The notes under the pieces are model-generated. The model saw only the letters and a list, made by a program, of their open reading frames with translations, was not told where the DNA came from and did no database searches. A program made the position numbers and the translations under genes. A DNA stretch of 64,000 bases from Narthecium ossifragum. Lineage: Eukaryota > Streptophyta > Magnoliopsida > Dioscoreales > Nartheciaceae. The stretch covers positions 18,642,094-18,706,093 of the forward strand of contig OY986967.1 in NCBI GenBank assembly GCA_963920575.1, written 5' to 3'. Shown one piece after another: positions 33,967 to 45,265 of this stretch (position 1 is its first letter; the number at the start of each line of letters is the position of its first letter).

Positions 33967-34493
33967 CATATATATATACTAGTGGGCCCCCCTGCCACCT
34001 GGCAGGGTAACCATCCACGTTACCCCCTCCTCTCTCTCTCCCTCCCGCGATAACTCCCCACTAGCCCCCCTCTCTCCCCCACTAACTTCCCTCCTCCCTC
34101 ATCATCCCCCTCCGCATAGACTCCACATAGAATAACCTCCTACGCGTAGGCTCCACGTAGGACAACAAGATGATTAACTTATAATCATCATGCTATATAT
34201 AAGAGGCTAGTAAATCCTCCTACCACCTGATAGGGTAACTACCCTCTCTCCCCATCTCCCCTACTAACTCCCCACTAACCCCCCTAACTACCCCCAGTAA
34301 CTTTCCACCTCTCTCACTAACTCCCCACACTAACTTCCCACCTCTTCCACTAACTCCCCTCCACCTAGGATAATCCCTGCCACATAGGACGCCATTAGGA
34401 CAAACCAAAAGTTTCATTGTTAACCATCCTGCTATATAAGGATGATATGCAATAGTATAAGAATGTTAAAGCTTTTGGAGAGTCTAGAACTAG
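33967..34493. repeat. Unclassified dispersed repeat (possible Helitron-like); contains an empty site of the 39-kb MULE
   Basis: It carries 'ctagtgggcccccctgccac' at 33980, a related phrase near 34207, pyrimidine-rich 'taactccccactaacccccc', and 'aggctccacgtaggacaaca' at 34148. The same blocks flank the MULE at 38870-38987 and 44474-44520, and related blocks occur at 32341 and, reversed, 18439-18540. At 34455-34463 GTATAAGAA occurs once, in the context that is split by the MULE at 38988. Helitron ends are only suspected. Confidence 0.45.
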
Positions 34494-34811
34494 GGTTAAT
34501 ATCATTTTGGTACCCTCTAGTTTCAAGAATTATCAATTTGGACCTATGTTTTAATACGTAACAAAACATGGTATGTAATTAACAATCTAGTCATTTTAGT
34601 CCCATGGCGAGGACGGCGTTAGTTGAGTTAACGGGAAACCGGTCATGTGAGGTCACATGGCCGGTTTGGCGTTAAGTCAATAAACGGTGTTACCAAACTT
34701 GATACTAAAGTGAAAAGTTAGTAAACTACAGACTCTGTTTTATTACGTTTTAAAAAATAGGTTCCAAATTGATAATTATTAAAACTAGATGGTACCAAAA
34801 TGATATTATCC
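34494..34811. mobile_element. MITE copy 1, about 318 bp
   Basis: The left end GGTTAATATCATTTTGGTAC and the complement of the right end GGATAATATCATTTTGGTAC are near-perfect inverted repeats that continue with 'ccctctagttt.aagaattat'. A second copy is at 38540-38853. Both contain 'gaccggttttccgttaact' or its complement. No coding capacity. Confidence 0.8.
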
Positions 34812-34900
34812 ATCATGCCACTCGAGAGAACCTCTTCCCAACCTCACCTTCCTCCCTTCCCATGGAAACCCGACAAACCCTGCCCTTGCAGGAACCAGGG

Positions 34901-35334
34901 GTGGATCCATGAATTTTGCCCAGAAGTGGCATACAGAGAGACTAGTATTCAAGATAATTCATGAGCTCAATCGGGGACGGAAGCAAGATTAGAGAGGGGG
35001 GGGGGGGGGGTCAGGGCCTTGAGTCCTGATATGGGCCATGGCGCGCGTCACCATAGGTGGATCTATGAATTTTGCCCAGAAGCGGCATACAGAGAGACTA
35101 GTATTCAAGATAATTCATGAGCTCAATCGGGGACAGAAGCAAGATTAAAGAGGGGGGAAGAGAGGGGGGGGTGGGGTCAGGGCCTTGAGTCCTGATATGG
35201 GCCATGGCGCGCGTCACCATGGGTGGATCTATGAATTTTGCCCAGAAGCGGCATACAGAGAGACTAGTATTCAAGATAATTCATGAGCTCAATCGGGGAC
35301 AGAAGCAAGATTAAAGAGGGGGGAAGAGGGGGGG
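34901..35334 (+). repeat. Tandem array, three units of about 156-166 bp, including an LTR 5' end
   Basis: Units start with 'gtggatc.atgaattttgcc' at 34901, 35057 and 35223. Each ends with a G-tract (15 Gs at 34996-35010 in the first) followed by 'tcagggccttgagtcctgat' and 'gggccatggcgcgcgtca'. Those last 42 bases are the first bases of the family-D LTR at 36969. The third unit is cut inside its G-tract by the LTR at 35335 and finishes after it. Confidence 0.88.
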
Positions 35335-36961
35335 TGATATCGCTCAAATGTATCACGCACAGCGGTCGCGGTGCAGTATAGCATAAGAGAGGTCGAACCC
35401 ACAGAGAGACAAGCAAGAAAGATCCAGAAACACAGATAACAATATATCAAAAACAATCAAGGGCGTAAAAGTTAAGAAAATAGATCGAAGATGTAACGGT
35501 AAGATAAAGTTAACGAAAGAAATCAAGATTTGAATGAGGCTAGGCTTCAGGAATCACTTCACTCGGATTTAGGTTCTTCTCTTCTCTTCTCAATGGTTCA
35601 TATAATACTCAGTTAAGGGATTCACATCCCAATCACCTTAACCGGAAGATATGGAACTATAAACCTAACAAAATATAAAAATGTCTCTTCCTACGATTGA
35701 TTCTTCCTTATTATAGTTCTAACTTCATCCAACCCAAAGCTAAGAATACATGATACCGGCTGTCACTACAGGCAACGCGCAGCAAAAGTTCATCGGGACA
35801 AAGCCCTAACTCTATCTAACCAGATCTCTAAGAATACACAATACCAACTCTCACAATCAGCAATGCATAGCAAAGATCTCACGGGATAGAGCCCCAACCT
35901 TGTCTTACCAGATCCCTAAGAATACACAATACCAGTTGTCACTACGGGCAATGCATAGCAAAGGTCTCATGATACTCGGTAGGAGAATCAAAAGAAATAA
36001 CTATGGGATTATAAGATCATGAAAGAAGCATGACTGGATTCATAATATTAATCATCCACATAGAAATCTATAATCTGAAAATAATCTTTGAAGATCCAAT
36101 ACATAGAAAAGAGTTTAACAATAAAGATTAAAACTATGAACCATTGTTGGAGAAGAAGCCCTAGTCCTCGCTAGATCATCCGTCCGCCATGCCGGCGGAT
36201 TACTCGGCCATGGATGGAGATTCCTTCATCTTTTTCCCTTGGAAAACGTCCAGAAAAGAGCCTCCAAAAACGTCCAAGAACTCCCCTTTTGATTAACTCT
36301 AAGTTTCCTATTTATAGCCCCAAAGTCTCTCCATCCTCGGATTAGATCTAAACCGTTGATTTTCTTCACTGGAAAAGTAGGATCGATCCCTCTCTAGGTG
36401 TAGCATCGATCGGACTCATCAAAATCTTCAATTTCTGGCTACGCCCGAGTCGGATCGATCGGACTATGGGTGTCGAATCGATCGGACTCAGTAGGATGGA
36501 TTGAGGGATCGATCGGACTGTGTATAGCTGAAAAATATGCGTTCTATCAGGTTTCTACATAGTCGGATCGAACGGACTATGGGTGTCGGATCGATCGGAC
36601 TTTTCAGCGTATTTACTGTTTTGTCATCCAGACTGCGCCATTGGTACTAAAATTACCGTAACTTCCTCTAGGAAACTCGGAATCACGAACCGTAAAATTC
36701 TCCAGAATCTAGACTTCAAGAACTTTCCAACCATATATGGCATATCATCTGGTTCTTCATGAACATGTACAGTTTAATTTTTGAAGTTGATCCATATACT
36801 CTTTTCAGCTTCTTTTAGCTCCAATTTCCTGCATTTTCCAAACAACTATGTGAAGCAACATATAGATATAAAAATAGTAGTAAAGATGTTGATTAAGGAT
36901 AATAATCTAGCAATTGAGATGGTTATAAGACTATTCAGAGTGCACTTTCACGCACTCATCA
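35335..36961 (-). mobile_element. Solo LTR, family B, 1627 bp, minus orientation
   Basis: It starts TGATATCGCTCAAATG and ends CACGCACTCATCA. It is flanked by GGGGG (35330-35334 and 36962-36966), in keeping with insertion into a G-tract, so the duplication is less informative than elsewhere. It carries repeated 'cctaagaatacac'/'atgcatagcaaag' blocks at 35740-35970 and a palindrome cluster (GGATCGATCGGACT type) at 36375-36605. Confidence 0.88.
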
Positions 36962-36968
36962 GGGGGGA

Positions 36969-38279
36969 TGTCAGGGCCTTGAGTCCTGATATGGGCCATG
37001 GCGCGCGTCAGCTGGAGTTGACACGGGCCACGGCCTAGGCCATGGATGGCGCGGTGCAACACCAAGCCATGGGCAGCATGGAAACACCATGATCGCACGA
37101 GCAAAAGTCCTTGAACGAGACTAGACGGCATTTCCCCAAAGATGGCATGATGGATTCCGAGCATGGCACGGTGGACCGGGCCAAGGAGGAAGACGACGTG
37201 CCAGGACGCGGTGCAGCACGAGCCCAGTAGAGCATGACGCGCGCAGGAGCAAGTCAGGCGAGCGGGACATGCGCCAAGGCGACCAAGATGGGCGCGCGGG
37301 TCAAGTGCACATGCAGCACGCTAGAGAACAAGCGCAGCGCGTGCGCGACGCGCTCAGGATGCCCAGTCCTAGTCGGACTAGGACTTTGCTTGCCTAGACT
37401 GATGCGATAAGTGCTAGAGAACAAGCCACGCGGGCTAATCACCTAATTCCACTTGGGATGGAAACTCCAAGACTAATGACGCGGTCAGAAACGGTTTTGA
37501 CACGGAAGAATTAGAAGATGCCGCGCGCGACTCCGAGTTGGACTAGGGGGCGGCGCGCCAGGCGGAGCGGGTAGGCCTTGGAGGACGATCTAGCCAAGCA
37601 AATTCAAATGTCTTGCGTGCATTCGACTTGGAATAGGTGATGACATGGGGAATATAAAGTTTGGCACAGGGAAAGTTGCTGTTGGCGTGGACGAATAGGA
37701 AGGAGTCCTATTTTGAGTCAAGTTGTGGTCATGGTTATCCTAAGCAAGGCAAACTCAAGATAGAGTCCAGCTATGTTTGGAAACGTAGTATTGTGCTTAT
37801 CCAAGGCCTAGATATGGATGTACGCCAGGACTTTGAATATGACTTCTTAGGTGTGGCTTGTTGGAGCAAGCCAAGGACTATTCCTCTATATAAGGAGTAG
37901 GCCGGCCAAGGTATTGGGATATCTAGGCCTTGACTAGGGTTTGGGAGGTTCCTTATTGAGAGATCTTTATACCTTGGAGGGAGAGAGAGTTGTGAGGGAT
38001 TCTCTTGTAAAGATTGTTGGATCAATAAAGGAAGAGGGCCATTCCCTTTGCCATAATCGTCGGTCCTTCATCTTTGGTATGCCTTTGTGCAAGAAGGAGA
38101 AGAAGACGCGGAGAAGGCTGATCAAGTACGGACTTTGCTGCACCAAGCATATTCAAGGCGCGGGTCTTGATGCGGGCAAGGAGCGCCCAACGCGTGGAGC
38201 AAGGAGCGGAGGGTTCTTGGCGCCGGCATCAGGTAACTCTAAACTTGTGAAAAATTATCCACTGCGTAACCCGGTGACA
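36969..38279 (+). mobile_element. LTR, family D, 1311 bp
   Basis: It starts TGTCAGGGCCTTGAGTCC and ends CCCGGTGACA. It matches the LTR at 16936-18438 in reverse, including 'agtcctagtcggactaggac' near 37365 and 'cggcatttccccaaagatgg'. No primer site follows it and no matching 5-bp duplication is seen, so it may be solo with eroded or rearranged flanks (the tandem array abuts its 5' end). Confidence 0.8.
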
Positions 38280-38539
38280 ATGGGCGTAATATGAATACTT
38301 TTTTAACACAAAAACGATAAATATATATTACCACTCAAACCTTCACAAAATTTAATTTAAAAAAAACGTATTTGACCGTATATTTCAATCAAATCATCCA
38401 TCAAAGTGGAAAATATTTTTGTATATAAAAATATTGGGTATAATCTAAATATTTAATGTTACAAATGGGTGAAAATATTTAGTTAAATGGATCTAAATTA
38501 TAATTAGAATCCTACCGACAAAGGACTTATAGTTTTAAC

Positions 38540-38853
38540 GGATAAAATCATTTTGGCGCCCTCTAGTTTTAAGAATTATCAATTTGAATCACATGTTTTA
38601 AAACGTAACAACACATGATCTGTAGTTAACTAACTTTCAATTTAGTGCCAAATTTGGTAATGTCGTTTGTTGTCTTAACGCCAAACCCGACCACATGACC
38701 GGTTTTCCGTTAACTCAACTAACGCCGTCCTCTATCATGTGACTAAAATGACTAGATTGTTAACTACAGATTGACTCTGTTTTGTTACGTTTTAAAACAC
38801 AGGGTCCAAATTGATAATTCTTGAAACTTGAGGATACTAAAATGATATTATCC
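38540..38853. mobile_element. MITE copy 2, about 314 bp
   Basis: Inverted ends GGATAAAATCATTTTGGCGC and, at right, the complement of GGATAATATCATTTTAGTAT. It is homologous throughout to the copy at 34494-34811 in inverted orientation ('ggtccaaattgataattctt', 'actctgttttgttacgtttt'). Confidence 0.78.
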
Positions 38854-38987
38854 CTCCTCCCTCACCATCCCCCTCCCCGTAGACTCCACATAGAATAACC
38901 CCCTCAGCGTAGGCTCCACGTAGGACAACAAGATGATTAACTGATAATCATCATGCTATATATAAGAGATATGCAATAGTATAAGAA

Positions 38988-39109
38988 GGATTCGGGGCCT
39001 GACTTTGTTTTTGCAAAGTCAGACCCTGCCATTGTGGCTGGCCAATGGGGTGGGGACAGGTGGATCCCACCATCCACCACTTCCCACTCCTCTTTTTAAT
39101 ATCTATTCT

Positions 39110-39143
<34 letters not shown>

Positions 39144-39440
39144 ATCCTTTTTTCCTACGGGACATCGCTGAAAATAACTGTGCGCGCCTATCGTAGAGCC
39201 CATCAGCTGACCGTCCATTTACTGCGCTGTATCCAATGGCCAAGATTAAACTGCATTAAACCCGATCTCTCGCGCGACCTGAGACCTCACCTTCCCCCCT
39301 CCCTCGCGAACCCTACCGTGGCCCCCTCTCTCGCGACCTCCCTTTCGACTTGAACGGCGACGACGGGATCCTCTCTCCCTTCAGTGGCGACGACGGAGAC
39401 GACGGGGACGGCGACCACAGGCGACGACGACCACGAGCAA
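38988..39440. repeat. Left terminal inverted repeat of the MULE, with hairpin and (TA)n
   Basis: The outer 123 bases include a perfect hairpin (CTGACTTTG, loop TTTTTG, CAAAGTCAG) at 38999-39022 that is missing from the right end. (TA)n lies at 39113-39141. The inner 300 bases are GC-rich toward the interior. An ATG frame from 39350 (about 53 codons, Asp/Gly/Arg-rich) could be a first exon, with a possible splice donor at 39508. Confidence 0.85.
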
Positions 39441-40142
39441 TGGCGATGACGGGGACTGCGAGCTATTTCATGACCACGGGAAGTTCCCTCTGCTGCTGTG
39501 GCGATAGGTATTCTCTTCCTCCTCTCTTCACTAGAGCAGATCGATGCCCTATTTTTTTTTTTTGATAGTTCTACTGTAAAGCCCTAATCTATTGCAATGC
39601 CATATTTTTTTTTCTCATTACAATTTTTTTACTACATCTGCAAAGCCCTATTTTTCTTTGATTGTTTAGTACAGCTGCAAACCATAATCTACTTTCATGT
39701 TTAGTACAACTTCAATGTCGAAATCTACTGCGAGTCCCTATCGCACCATCTATTGTGGTGTTATATTTTTTAATTCTATTGTTATAAATTGCATGGATGG
39801 ATTGAGTTTGTTTTGATGAGGAATACAGTGTTAAATGCATCGTCTGAGCCACAAATACAGTGGGTGGATTTTTTTCCTTTGATTGTTTATCTTTTAGTAC
39901 TTTGCAATGCTAGTAAACTGATCATCCTCTTCTCTCCTCTTCTATGTTTGGAAGTCTGTTTTGCAGAGAGTAGGCAATTACTATAGTTTGCCAAAGTTCA
40001 AGATATTTGAAATTGCAAACATGGAAGAACAAATACAGTGGGTGGATTTTTTTTGTTGCATTTGAGTTTTTCTTTTGCAATTCCTTTAAACATTTAATTG
40101 ATTGCATGACATTTTTTTCATGTTAACATTTTTCAAACATAG

Positions 40143-42806
40143 CATTGAAGAAGAGTCGGTTGATGAACGATACACTCCTCAAGTAGCAAATAACCTAATA
40201 CCAAAGGTTGGGCATCAGTTTATGTCAATAGAGGAGGCATATAATTTTTACAATTCATATGCAAAGGAAGCCGGGTTTAGTACAACGATGGATTCAAGTA
40301 AGAAGAAAAATGATCAAATAATTTGGAAACAGTTTGTTTGTTTTAAAGAAGGAGAAAAAGATCATAGTTATAAAAAGAAGAAGCTACAAAAAATGGATGT
40401 GGTCGCATGTGAAAGGAAAAGGGGAAGTACACGTGAAGGTTGTAAGGCGAAGTTAAGCATTGTGAAACGTCATTCACATTGGGAAGTTAGTAAATTCATA
40501 GAGTTTCATAGTCATTCACTTACAACACCTTCAAAAAGACACTTATTAAAGTCACACCGCAATGTGTCTGATGCAAAGAAGAATCTGTTAAAATAATTTG
40601 CAGCCGCAAATGTACCTACGTATCAGCAAATGAAGATTTTGGAAATTCATGTAGGTGGGATTCAAAATATTGGGTGTACTGAGACTGATTTGAGAAACCA
40701 CGAAAGGGATTTGAGAGAAGAAATGAAAGGATATGATGCTGACACGTTGAATGAGTTCTCCCATTCAGAAAAGGAAAAAAATCTTTCATTTTCTTTTGAG
40801 TTTGATAAAGATGAAGACAATAGGTTAACCCGTTGTTTTTGGGTTAATCCATCTGCAAGAAGAGCATACAACTTTTTTGGTGATGTAGTCGTGTTTGATA
40901 TGACATACAACACAAATAAGTATGGTATGATATTTGCTCCGTTAATAGGGGTTAATCATCATAGTAAAATTGTCATCTTTGGGTGTGGATTTTTAAATGA
41001 TGAGACCACAGAGTCTTTTGTTTGGTTGTTTAACCAATGGCTTAAAGCCATGCCTCAGGGTCTACCCAAAATGATTATCACTGATCAAGATCCTGCAATG
41101 TCTAAAGCCATTGCTCAAGCTCTTCCACATACTTTTCACCGTCTATGTATTTGGCACATTATGAATAAGTTTTCCGAAAAAATTGGGCCAATCAAGTTCC
41201 GAGATTACTATCATTCTTTTCAAGCTAGTGTATGGAATTCAGATAGTGCAGAACAATTTGAGATAAGTTGGGCAGATGCACTAAAAGAAAGTTCATTGAA
41301 AGATCATGTTTGGCTACAATCAATTTATGAACTGTGTCATAAATGGGTCCCTACTTATGTCAAAACACATATTTTCTGCTGGAATGTCAAGTAGCCAAAG
41401 ATCAGAAAGCTCGCATGCGTTTTTCAAAGGTCTTTTTCCAAAAACAATTCATTGATGGATTTTATGACACAGTTTAATAGGTCACTTGGGCACCAACGAC
41501 ACCAAGAGTTGCGAGCTGATCATATTGATATTAATGAAAACCACACTTGAAATCGGTATTCCCTATGGAGAAGCAAATGAGTGAAGTGTACACCAGAAAA
41601 ATATTCCTTATTTTCCAAAATGAGGTTTTTGAAAGTACCGCCTATATGCTCAAGATGATTAGGGAAGATGAAAACCATTGTGTTTATATGGTTGAGAAGG
41701 TAGGGGGAGGGACTTCTAAAGTAAGGCAAATGGTGTATGATAAGGCTTCAGATATTATGAGATATGCTTGTCAGTTTTTTGAATTTGAAGGAATTCCATG
41801 CAAAAACATTATTGCATATTTTCGAGTAAATCAAGTCTTCTATTTGCCGAATCAATATATCTTACAAAGATGGACTAGAAGCGCAAAAGTTGGAAGAGTG
41901 TGGGATGAATATGGTGAGGAACTGAAAGAAGTATCAGATCAATCATTAATGATGAGGCATGCAACATTATCTCAACTTTGTTCGATTATGGTTGATGACG
42001 CCTCAATTTCAGAAGAGGGGACTGAGATGGTAACAAATGCAATGAGATCTCTTCATGTTCAAATTAAAGAAATTAATTCAACTAGATTGCTTGGAGTATC
42101 TGTCAAAACAAAGAGTACACCTGAAATGAGAATCATTAATGAACCACACCAAGTAAGGGCAAAAGGATGTGGTCGCCGATTGAAATCATCAAAAGAAAAG
42201 GCAATAAGTAAAACTAGACTCTGTCGTGGATGTGGATTACGTGGGCAACAACATGACAAACGAAATTGTCCAGAGCTTAATGAGCGGTAAACATTTAATT
42301 TAGTTCAATGTTTTTAAACACTATCAATTAGTGAAAATGTAGATTCATGTGTCACTTTGTTGTTTTGTAGGTCAAATGCAAATAAATCCAATGAATCTTC
42401 TGATGAATCAAATCAATCCAATGAATCTTCTGATGGTATGTGTGTTAATTTTGTTATAGAATGTGTGTTAATTTTGATGATTGTGTAACTAGTAAACTGA
42501 CTTGCAAAAGTTGGAAGAGTTTTTTAAAGAGATCAAAAACTGAGTTGCTTCACTATTTCATTTCTCATATGGTTTGGGTAGTTTGCTGACACAGATGTAC
42601 CTAGCCTGTGGTTATAACTAGTTAAAACTTAGATTCAACAAATTAAGAAATCCAATCTGTTTGTTTGTTGGTCCAAAATCCAAATAGTAAGAAATTTGTA
42701 TTAATATGCTTTCAAATTTATTGTAAAACTTTGACCTAATTAGATCCATTCTTTTTTGTGTTCTGCAGGCTATAGAGGACTAAGATTGGTAGGTATACAT
42801 GAATGA
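40143..42806 (+). pseudogene. FAR1/FHY3-like MULE transposase, decayed
   Basis: After a splice-acceptor-like 'caaacatag' the frame holds the FAR1 DNA-binding domain (GHQFMSIEEAYNFYNSYAKE, KQFVCFKEGE, CKAKLSIVKR.SHWEVSKFIEFHSHSL), then the MULE transposase core (VVVFDMTYNTNKYGMIFAPL, MIITDQDPAMSKAIAQALP, RLCIWHIMNKF). The two catalytic aspartates and the CxxH are visible. The SWIM finger reads YACQFFEFEGIPCKNII, with the usual His replaced by Asn. A zinc-knuckle-like end (CRGCGLRGQQHDKRNC) is followed by two short exons (42371-42435, 42769-42806) with proper GT/AG borders. Lesions: TAA at 40594-40596 and frameshifts near 41379, 41440 and 41545. It would have cut and pasted the element. Confidence 0.92.
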
Positions 42807-43229
42807 TATGGAATGGAAAAAGCTGTGTATATGGGAAAGAACTTGACATGTTCTTAACACTTTAGATCTTAAGGCTTCAGCTGTTTTTTATTTTTCAAGT
42901 GAATGGAAGTATGATGTATGTGATATTTTATATTTAGGTTGGATGGTTTTGATTTATGTTTCCATGTAAATAGTTCTGAAATGAAAGTTTGCTGTATTCA
43001 CTCAATCACGTGTTTGATTGAGTAGTTCTGAAATGAAATTTTGGTATACATGTAACTCTTCACGTTCTCATTTCAGGCATTAGTCTAAAGAAGGGGTGTT
43101 ACCCAAATATCTGAAACCTGAATCCAATTTTGCCCACAAGAAAGCCAAACTAGATCTTAGGCAATTCTTTCAAAAGGCTCCAGCTTTTTTTCGCAAATCT
43201 GAATCCAATTTCAAAAGGTATGGCGCATA
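42807..43229 (+). other. 3' region of the transposase gene
   Basis: AT-rich DNA with several T-rich stretches, fitting a 3' untranslated region. No other gene or repeat seen before the inner inverted repeat begins near 43230. Confidence 0.5.
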
Positions 43230-43565
43230 GTAACACAAAATAGCTCGCAGTCCCCGTCATCGCCGTCGCTCGTTGTCGCCGTCGCCCGTGGTCGCCGTCC
43301 CCGTCGTCCCCGTCGTCGCCACAGATGGGAGAGAGGATCCCGTCATCGCCGTTCAGGTCGAAAGGGAGGTCGCGAGAGAGGGGGCCACGGTAGGGTTCGC
43401 GAGGGAGGGGGGAAGGTGAGGCCTCAGGTCACGCGAGAGACCGGGTTTAATGCAGTTTAATCTTGGCCATTGGATACAGCGCAGTAAATGGATGGTCAAG
43501 CAGATGGGCTCTGCGATAGGCGCGCACAGTTATTTTCAGCGACGTCCTGTAGGAGAAAAGGATTG

Positions 43566-43637
<72 letters not shown>

Positions 43638-44473
43638 AATATAAAATAAAAATATATTCATAACATACATATAATATATAGATCATGTATATGTATATGA
43701 TATGTATCTTATAAGTACATATTTAATAAAAATTTTATATGTGTTCTTATGTGTATATATGTTTAATATATATATATACATAACATACATACATTGCTAA
43801 ATACATATCCATAACATACATATATATACAAACACACATGCATATATACAAATATATATAATGAATATATATGTGTGTGTTTTATGAATATATGTCTATT
43901 ATAAATTATATATATTATATATTATATATATAATAATAAATACATATCATAACATACATACCATATACATAAACATATTATACAATACAATATATTATAT
44001 AATACATACTATATATTCTCAATTACATTATATATATGATATATTAACATAATATGATATAAAATAAAATAATATATGTATATAATTTATATATATGCCT
44101 CGATATTTGTGTCACGCGTCTCGATATTCATGCATGAATACATTTATACCAATGTATCAAGATTCGTGTCACAATTATATTAATTTAATTATACCTCTTA
44201 TATAATAAAAAAATATATACTATGATGATGTATATAATAGTATTATAATATATAGAACCAATATTATAATATTGGTTCTATATAAAGGTATGTATACACA
44301 TATATTATATATTATATATTATATAAATATATCTGAATATATAAACAGAAAAAAAAGAGATTATAAATATATCTGAATATATTTAAAGAATAGATATTAA
44401 GAAGAGAATGGGAAGTGGTGGATGGTGGAATCCACCCGTCCCCACTCCATTGGCCAGCCAAACCCCCCAATCC
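43230..44473. repeat. Right terminal inverted repeat of the MULE with AT-rich expansion
   Basis: The inner arm (43230-43567) is the complement of 39142-39440. Then come (TA)n (43568-43616), (TG)n (43617-43638) and some 750 bases of TATA/CATA-type simple DNA. A perfect 36-bp palindrome (44249-44284, centre 'aatattataatatt') lies in it. The outer arm 44396-44473 pairs with the left end. Confidence 0.85.
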
Positions 44474-44667
44474 GTATAAGAATGTTAAAGTTTCTGGAGA
44501 TTCTAGAACTATATATGCACATCTCAAATTAAGTCCAACCTAACATTTGAAACGTGTATCAAGTGAACAGTCCAATGAAACAGACATGAGCTGATCAAAA
44601 GGTGGTTGGTGACAAAGCGCTCAACCAACAACAAAACCTCTCACCTGTAGTTCTATTTTTTCCCTCC

Positions 44668-44867
44668 NNNNNNNNNNNNNNNNNNNNNNNNNNNNNNNNN
44701 NNNNNNNNNNNNNNNNNNNNNNNNNNNNNNNNNNNNNNNNNNNNNNNNNNNNNNNNNNNNNNNNNNNNNNNNNNNNNNNNNNNNNNNNNNNNNNNNNNNN
44801 NNNNNNNNNNNNNNNNNNNNNNNNNNNNNNNNNNNNNNNNNNNNNNNNNNNNNNNNNNNNNNNNNNN
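44668..44867. other. Assembly gap, 200 Ns
   Basis: Exactly 200 unknown bases, a common placeholder size for a scaffold gap. Frames that run through it are meaningless. Confidence 0.98.
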
Positions 44868-45056
44868 GATAAGATCCTAAACCCATGCATGTTTACTAAC
44901 CCTACTAAGTTATCGAGAAATTGACGTTTAGTCCTTTTTCAGGGGGAATTACCATCCTATAGTCTATGTGTGTCTTTTTAAGGCGTTAGGTTACGCTTAG
45001 TTTTAGTAATTTTGTGACGAAAGCCCTCCTAAGATACGATTGTTGCGGGTGTGTAA

Positions 45057-45214
45057 TGGCCAGCGCCTTTGTCCTTGAGACCACCGCCTCCCTCCCCGTG
45101 GAGGGGATTGAGGTCCGCGACGCCATGGTTGCCGCAAGAGGCCACAAGAACATTGCCGATCAAGGCATCCAATTCTACCTGCTAATCACACCAGAGGACT
45201 CAACGTGCTGCTGA
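45057..45214 (+). pseudogene. GC-rich exon-like fragment of unknown origin
   Basis: From the ATG at 45057 a 52-codon frame reads MASAFVLETTASLPVEGIEV, then RDAMVAARGHKNIADQGIQF and stops at 45214. It is much richer in GC than its surroundings, like a captured exon. I do not recognise the protein. It lies 52 bases before the intron-acceptor-like sequence that precedes the PABP fragment. Confidence 0.4.
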
Positions 45215-45265
45215 AATTTTATATGCAAGTTGGAAGCCTGATCACTTATGAACTTCTCTTTTTAG

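Larger units (their letters stand above)
38988..44473 (+). mobile_element. FAR1-type MULE, 5486 bp, with 9-bp target duplication
   Basis: The element starts GGATTCGGGG and ends CCCCAATCC and is flanked by the perfect 9-bp repeat GTATAAGAA at 38979-38987 and 44474-44482. Long inverted repeats pair 38988-39111 with 44396-44473 ('ggctggccaatggggtgggg', 'ccaccatccaccacttccca') and 39142-39440 with 43230-43567 ('cgctgaaaataactgtgcgc'). Between outer and inner parts of the repeat lies a (TA)n run, 29 bp on the left but grown to about 830 bp of AT-rich DNA on the right. The interior encodes a decayed FAR1-like transposase in plus orientation. Confidence 0.94.

Noticed and set aside
36969..38279. Family D copy as a full element with primer site
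   Set aside because: The bases after GTGACA do not match tRNA-Met or another primer site, and no gag follows.
43447..43686. Tyr/Ile/Thr-His frames over (TA)n and (TG)n
   Set aside because: Microsatellite translations.
44602..44890. Frames through the N-run
   Set aside because: Unknown bases, no coding information.
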